From DATJPW01 sp963843165 (lineage in GTDB: Bacteria; Desulfobacterota; Desulfomonilia; Desulfomonilales; Desulfomonilaceae), in assembly GCA_963843165.1 (NCBI GenBank), contig CAWJJL010000017.1:1-64000 (forward strand): 64,000 nt of DNA, written 5' to 3'. Below, one piece after another: positions 62,132 to 64,000 of this stretch. The notes beneath the pieces are model-generated. The model was not told the DNA's origin. It saw only the letters and a program-made list of their open reading frames with translations, and made no database searches. A program made the translations under genes and the position numbers. The number at the start of each line of letters is the position of its first letter. The first letter of the stretch is position 1.

Positions 62132-62545
62132 ATGGCAATGAAACGGCCTAGGGAAAGCCCGGGAAACGAGTTCTACTCCATTTCGGAACTCGCACGGGAA
62201 CTCGATATCAGCCCCCGCACCATACGCTTCTATGAAGAGAAGCGCCTCATTTCTCCTAAACGGAACAAAGCCAATCAACGGATCTATAGCAAGCGGGACC
62301 GGGCGCGGCTAAAGCTTATTCTGCGAGGCAAGCGATTCGGTTATGCATTGAATGAAATAGAGGAAATGATCGGTATGACCGATGTCGATATGAGTGAAAC
62401 CGCACAGATAGAAAAGAGCCTCGCTTACGGTGACAAGAAGCTCGCTGAACTGCGATCGCGAATAAATGAGCTTCGCCTCCTCGAACAAGACCTTCTTAAT
62501 GTGAGGACGAAGCTGATCAAGCGCCTGGAACAACTGAAAAATTAA
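62132..62545 (+). CDS. MerR-family transcriptional regulator
   Basis: The 137-residue protein has an N-terminal winged helix (YSISELARELDISPRTIRFY) and a C-terminal coiled coil, without the cysteines of metal-sensing MerR proteins. That form is typical of LiuR-like regulators of branched-chain or fatty-acyl-CoA degradation. The starts at 62132 and 62138 are both possible; GGGGG fits 62138 better. The acyl-CoA dehydrogenase gene follows. Confidence 0.85.
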   Translation: MAMKRPRESPGNEFYSISELARELDISPRTIRFYEEKRLISPKRNKANQRIYSKRDRARLKLILRGKRFGYALNEIEEMIGMTDVDMSETAQIEKSLAYGDKKLAELRSRINELRLLEQDLLNVRTKLIKRLEQLKN

Positions 62546-62609
62546 GGGGCAGCCGGTTTTTCCGGCGAATGCACAACCTATTATTCCACCACATCTACAG
62601 GAGTATGCC

Positions 62610-63878
62610 ATGTATTATGACGTGCTTATGACTGATGAAGATCGATCAATACAGCAGGAGGTTCGGCAGTTCGTTCGTGATGAGGTCCCTCCGGATTTTG
62701 TGAGAGCAATGGATCGTGAAGAAATCAAATACCCACGCGAGTTCGTCCAGAAACTGGCCTCTCGAAATCTGCTGGGGCTCCGCTTTGATCCGAGATGGGG
62801 AGGCCGAGGGTTGAAATGGACCTCTGAAGTGGCTGCGGAGGAGGAGGCGGGCATTTTGGGGACCGCGCTTGGATGCGCGTTTGTCATGCCATCCATAGTG
62901 GGCGAGGCGCTTCATACTTTCGGCACTGAAGAGCAAAAAGAGCGCTTCCTCCGCCCAATTTTGCAAGGGAAGCTCATAAGCGCGGAAGCTTTGACCGAGC
63001 CGCGGGGCGGGTCGGATTTCTTTGGCGCGACAAGTCGAGCGGTGCTCGACGGCGATCATTTTGTTGTGAGCGGTCAAAAGCGGTTTGTCGTCGGAGCGGC
63101 CGAGGCGGATGTTTTTCTGGTCTATTGCCGCACCAATTTCGATGAAAAGTCACACAAATCCAATCGTATCAGCGCTCTAATAATTGAACGCAGCCCCGGG
63201 GTGAAGGCAGAATACATTTACGGACTCATGGGGACCAGAGGCGGAGGCACTGGGCGGCTGGTATTTCGTGATGTGCGCGTACCGAAAGAAAATCTGATCG
63301 GAGAATTGAACGGTGGTGGAGTTGTCTTCAATCAGATGATGATACCGGAACGAATGACCTCGGCCGCGGCAAGTCTCGGCGCGGCGCGAGCCGCTCTCGA
63401 GATAGCGGCTCGGTATAGCAATCGTCGGCATGCCTTCGGCCAAGCCATTCGGAATTTCCAGGCGGTGAGCTTCATGGTGGCGGATGCAATAACTCGTCTG
63501 GATGCTGCTCGCGGCCTGGTATATTTGGCTGCTCGTTCGGTTGATGAAGGAGTTCCCAATGCCAGGCGGCTCGTGAGTGAAGCAAAGAAGTTCGGCACAG
63601 ATACATGCTGGGAAGTTACCAACAAAGCCATGCAGATCATGGGCGGGATCGGCTATACGGATATTTATCCTGTCGAAAAGATGGTGCGAGATGCTCGGCT
63701 GTCGCAGATCTGGACAGGGACCAATGAGGTCATGAGCCTTCTCATTCAGCACGAGTATTATAATGAAGTGCTCAAGGGTAAAGGCGACACTCGAGACGTT
63801 GAAAAGGATGCTCTGCATGTGGATGAAGCCGAAAAGTGCTTTACAGACGAAGACATGTGGCGTGTCCACGAGGGGTAG
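62610..63878 (+). CDS. Acyl-CoA dehydrogenase
   Basis: This 422-residue flavoenzyme has the ACAD run: AEALTEPRGGSDFFGATSRA, GQAIRNFQAVSFMVADAITR, MQIMGGIGYTDIYPVEKMVR and the IWTGTNEVM end with the likely catalytic base region. It oxidises an acyl-CoA to the enoyl form. It is probably co-regulated by the upstream MerR protein. The start follows ACAGGAG. Confidence 0.9.
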   Translation: MYYDVLMTDEDRSIQQEVRQFVRDEVPPDFVRAMDREEIKYPREFVQKLASRNLLGLRFDPRWGGRGLKWTSEVAAEEEAGILGTALGCAFVMPSIVGEALHTFGTEEQKERFLRPILQGKLISAEALTEPRGGSDFFGATSRAVLDGDHFVVSGQKRFVVGAAEADVFLVYCRTNFDEKSHKSNRISALIIERSPGVKAEYIYGLMGTRGGGTGRLVFRDVRVPKENLIGELNGGGVVFNQMMIPERMTSAAASLGAARAALEIAARYSNRRHAFGQAIRNFQAVSFMVADAITRLDAARGLVYLAARSVDEGVPNARRLVSEAKKFGTDTCWEVTNKAMQIMGGIGYTDIYPVEKMVRDARLSQIWTGTNEVMSLLIQHEYYNEVLKGKGDTRDVEKDALHVDEAEKCFTDEDMWRVHEG

Positions 63879-63961
63879 AGAGAAGAAGACTTTGAAGAGT
63901 TCTTGGGCATAAGCGCTAACTTTAAATGCGAAATTTCGCTTTCATACTCCCCGTCTCCCTC

Positions 63962-63984
63962 CCCTCTCCCGCCAGGGGAGAGGG
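63962..63984. repeat. Purine/pyrimidine hairpin after the acyl-CoA dehydrogenase
   Basis: CCCTCTCCC and GGGGAGAGGG pair around GCCA. Such sequences are often dispersed repeats at gene ends; the window ends here. Confidence 0.5.
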
Positions 63985-64000
63985 TTTCCAAATCCCCCTC

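Overview
The window looks like chromosomal DNA of an anaerobic, Gram-negative bacterium of the Desulfobacterota (old 'deltaproteobacteria'; a Desulfomonile- or Syntrophobacter-like lineage is my guess from gene content, not a proven placement). Signs are a complete Tol-Pal envelope operon, lipoproteins, RseP, a CooC-type nickel-insertion ATPase as used with CO dehydrogenase/acetyl-CoA synthase, a core-MetE-like methionine synthase, a DUF39/NIL-ferredoxin homocysteine operon, a TRAP transporter and many ferredoxin or zinc-ribbon small proteins. No rRNA and no CRISPR array was seen.

Layout: 0.1-2.6 kb homocysteine operon (DUF39, UPF0280, NIL-ferredoxin). 3-9.6 kb BI-1 membrane protein, MBL hydrolase, two nearly identical S41 processing proteases flanking a PH-like membrane protein, and a radical SAM protein. 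9.7-15.6 kb a TPR/SH3/pseudokinase membrane protein, a small Cys protein, an M23 peptidoglycan peptidase and a Gln/Pro-rich secreted protein. 15.7-20.4 kb tolQ-tolR-tolA-tolB-pal-cpoB on the minus strand, divergent from a large pseudo-receiver protein ending in 19 short repeats (21-24.3 kb). 24.4-27 kb small Cys protein, cooC and the core-MetE-like synthase. 27-33 kb secreted repeat protein, TPR protein, rph, cvpA and a LysM lipoprotein.

33.1-40.4 kb is a genomic island. It starts in an intact tRNA-Ala(GGC), repeats 48 bp of that tRNA's 3' end 6.4 kb later, and is followed by a 312-bp tandem repeat holding recombinase debris and a tRNA-Cys 3' fragment before the intact tRNA-Cys(GCA). Its readable cargo is an intact three-gene glucosylglycerate (compatible solute) cluster; everything else in it is decayed (primase/integrase chimera, ERCC4 nuclease, IS3 end, DUF58 piece).

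40.8-43.8 kb is a TRAP transporter; 43.9-49.5 kb PBP1A and Lon; 50-55.2 kb secreted repeat protein, phosphoesterase, tsaB, rseP, nadD, rsfS; 55.5-61.8 kb a toxin-antitoxin-like remnant, an SBF-family transporter, apbE, small secreted proteins and a lytic transglycosylase; 61.9-63.9 kb a MerR regulator with a clear operator next to an acyl-CoA dehydrogenase.

A property of the whole window: 13 otherwise well-preserved genes are broken by single-base shifts, and by my reading about 20 are +1 and 3 are -1. Several are in housekeeping genes (PBP1A, cvpA, M23). I read this as mainly insertion-biased sequencing or assembly error, so I annotate those genes across the breaks as CDS and state where each shift lies.
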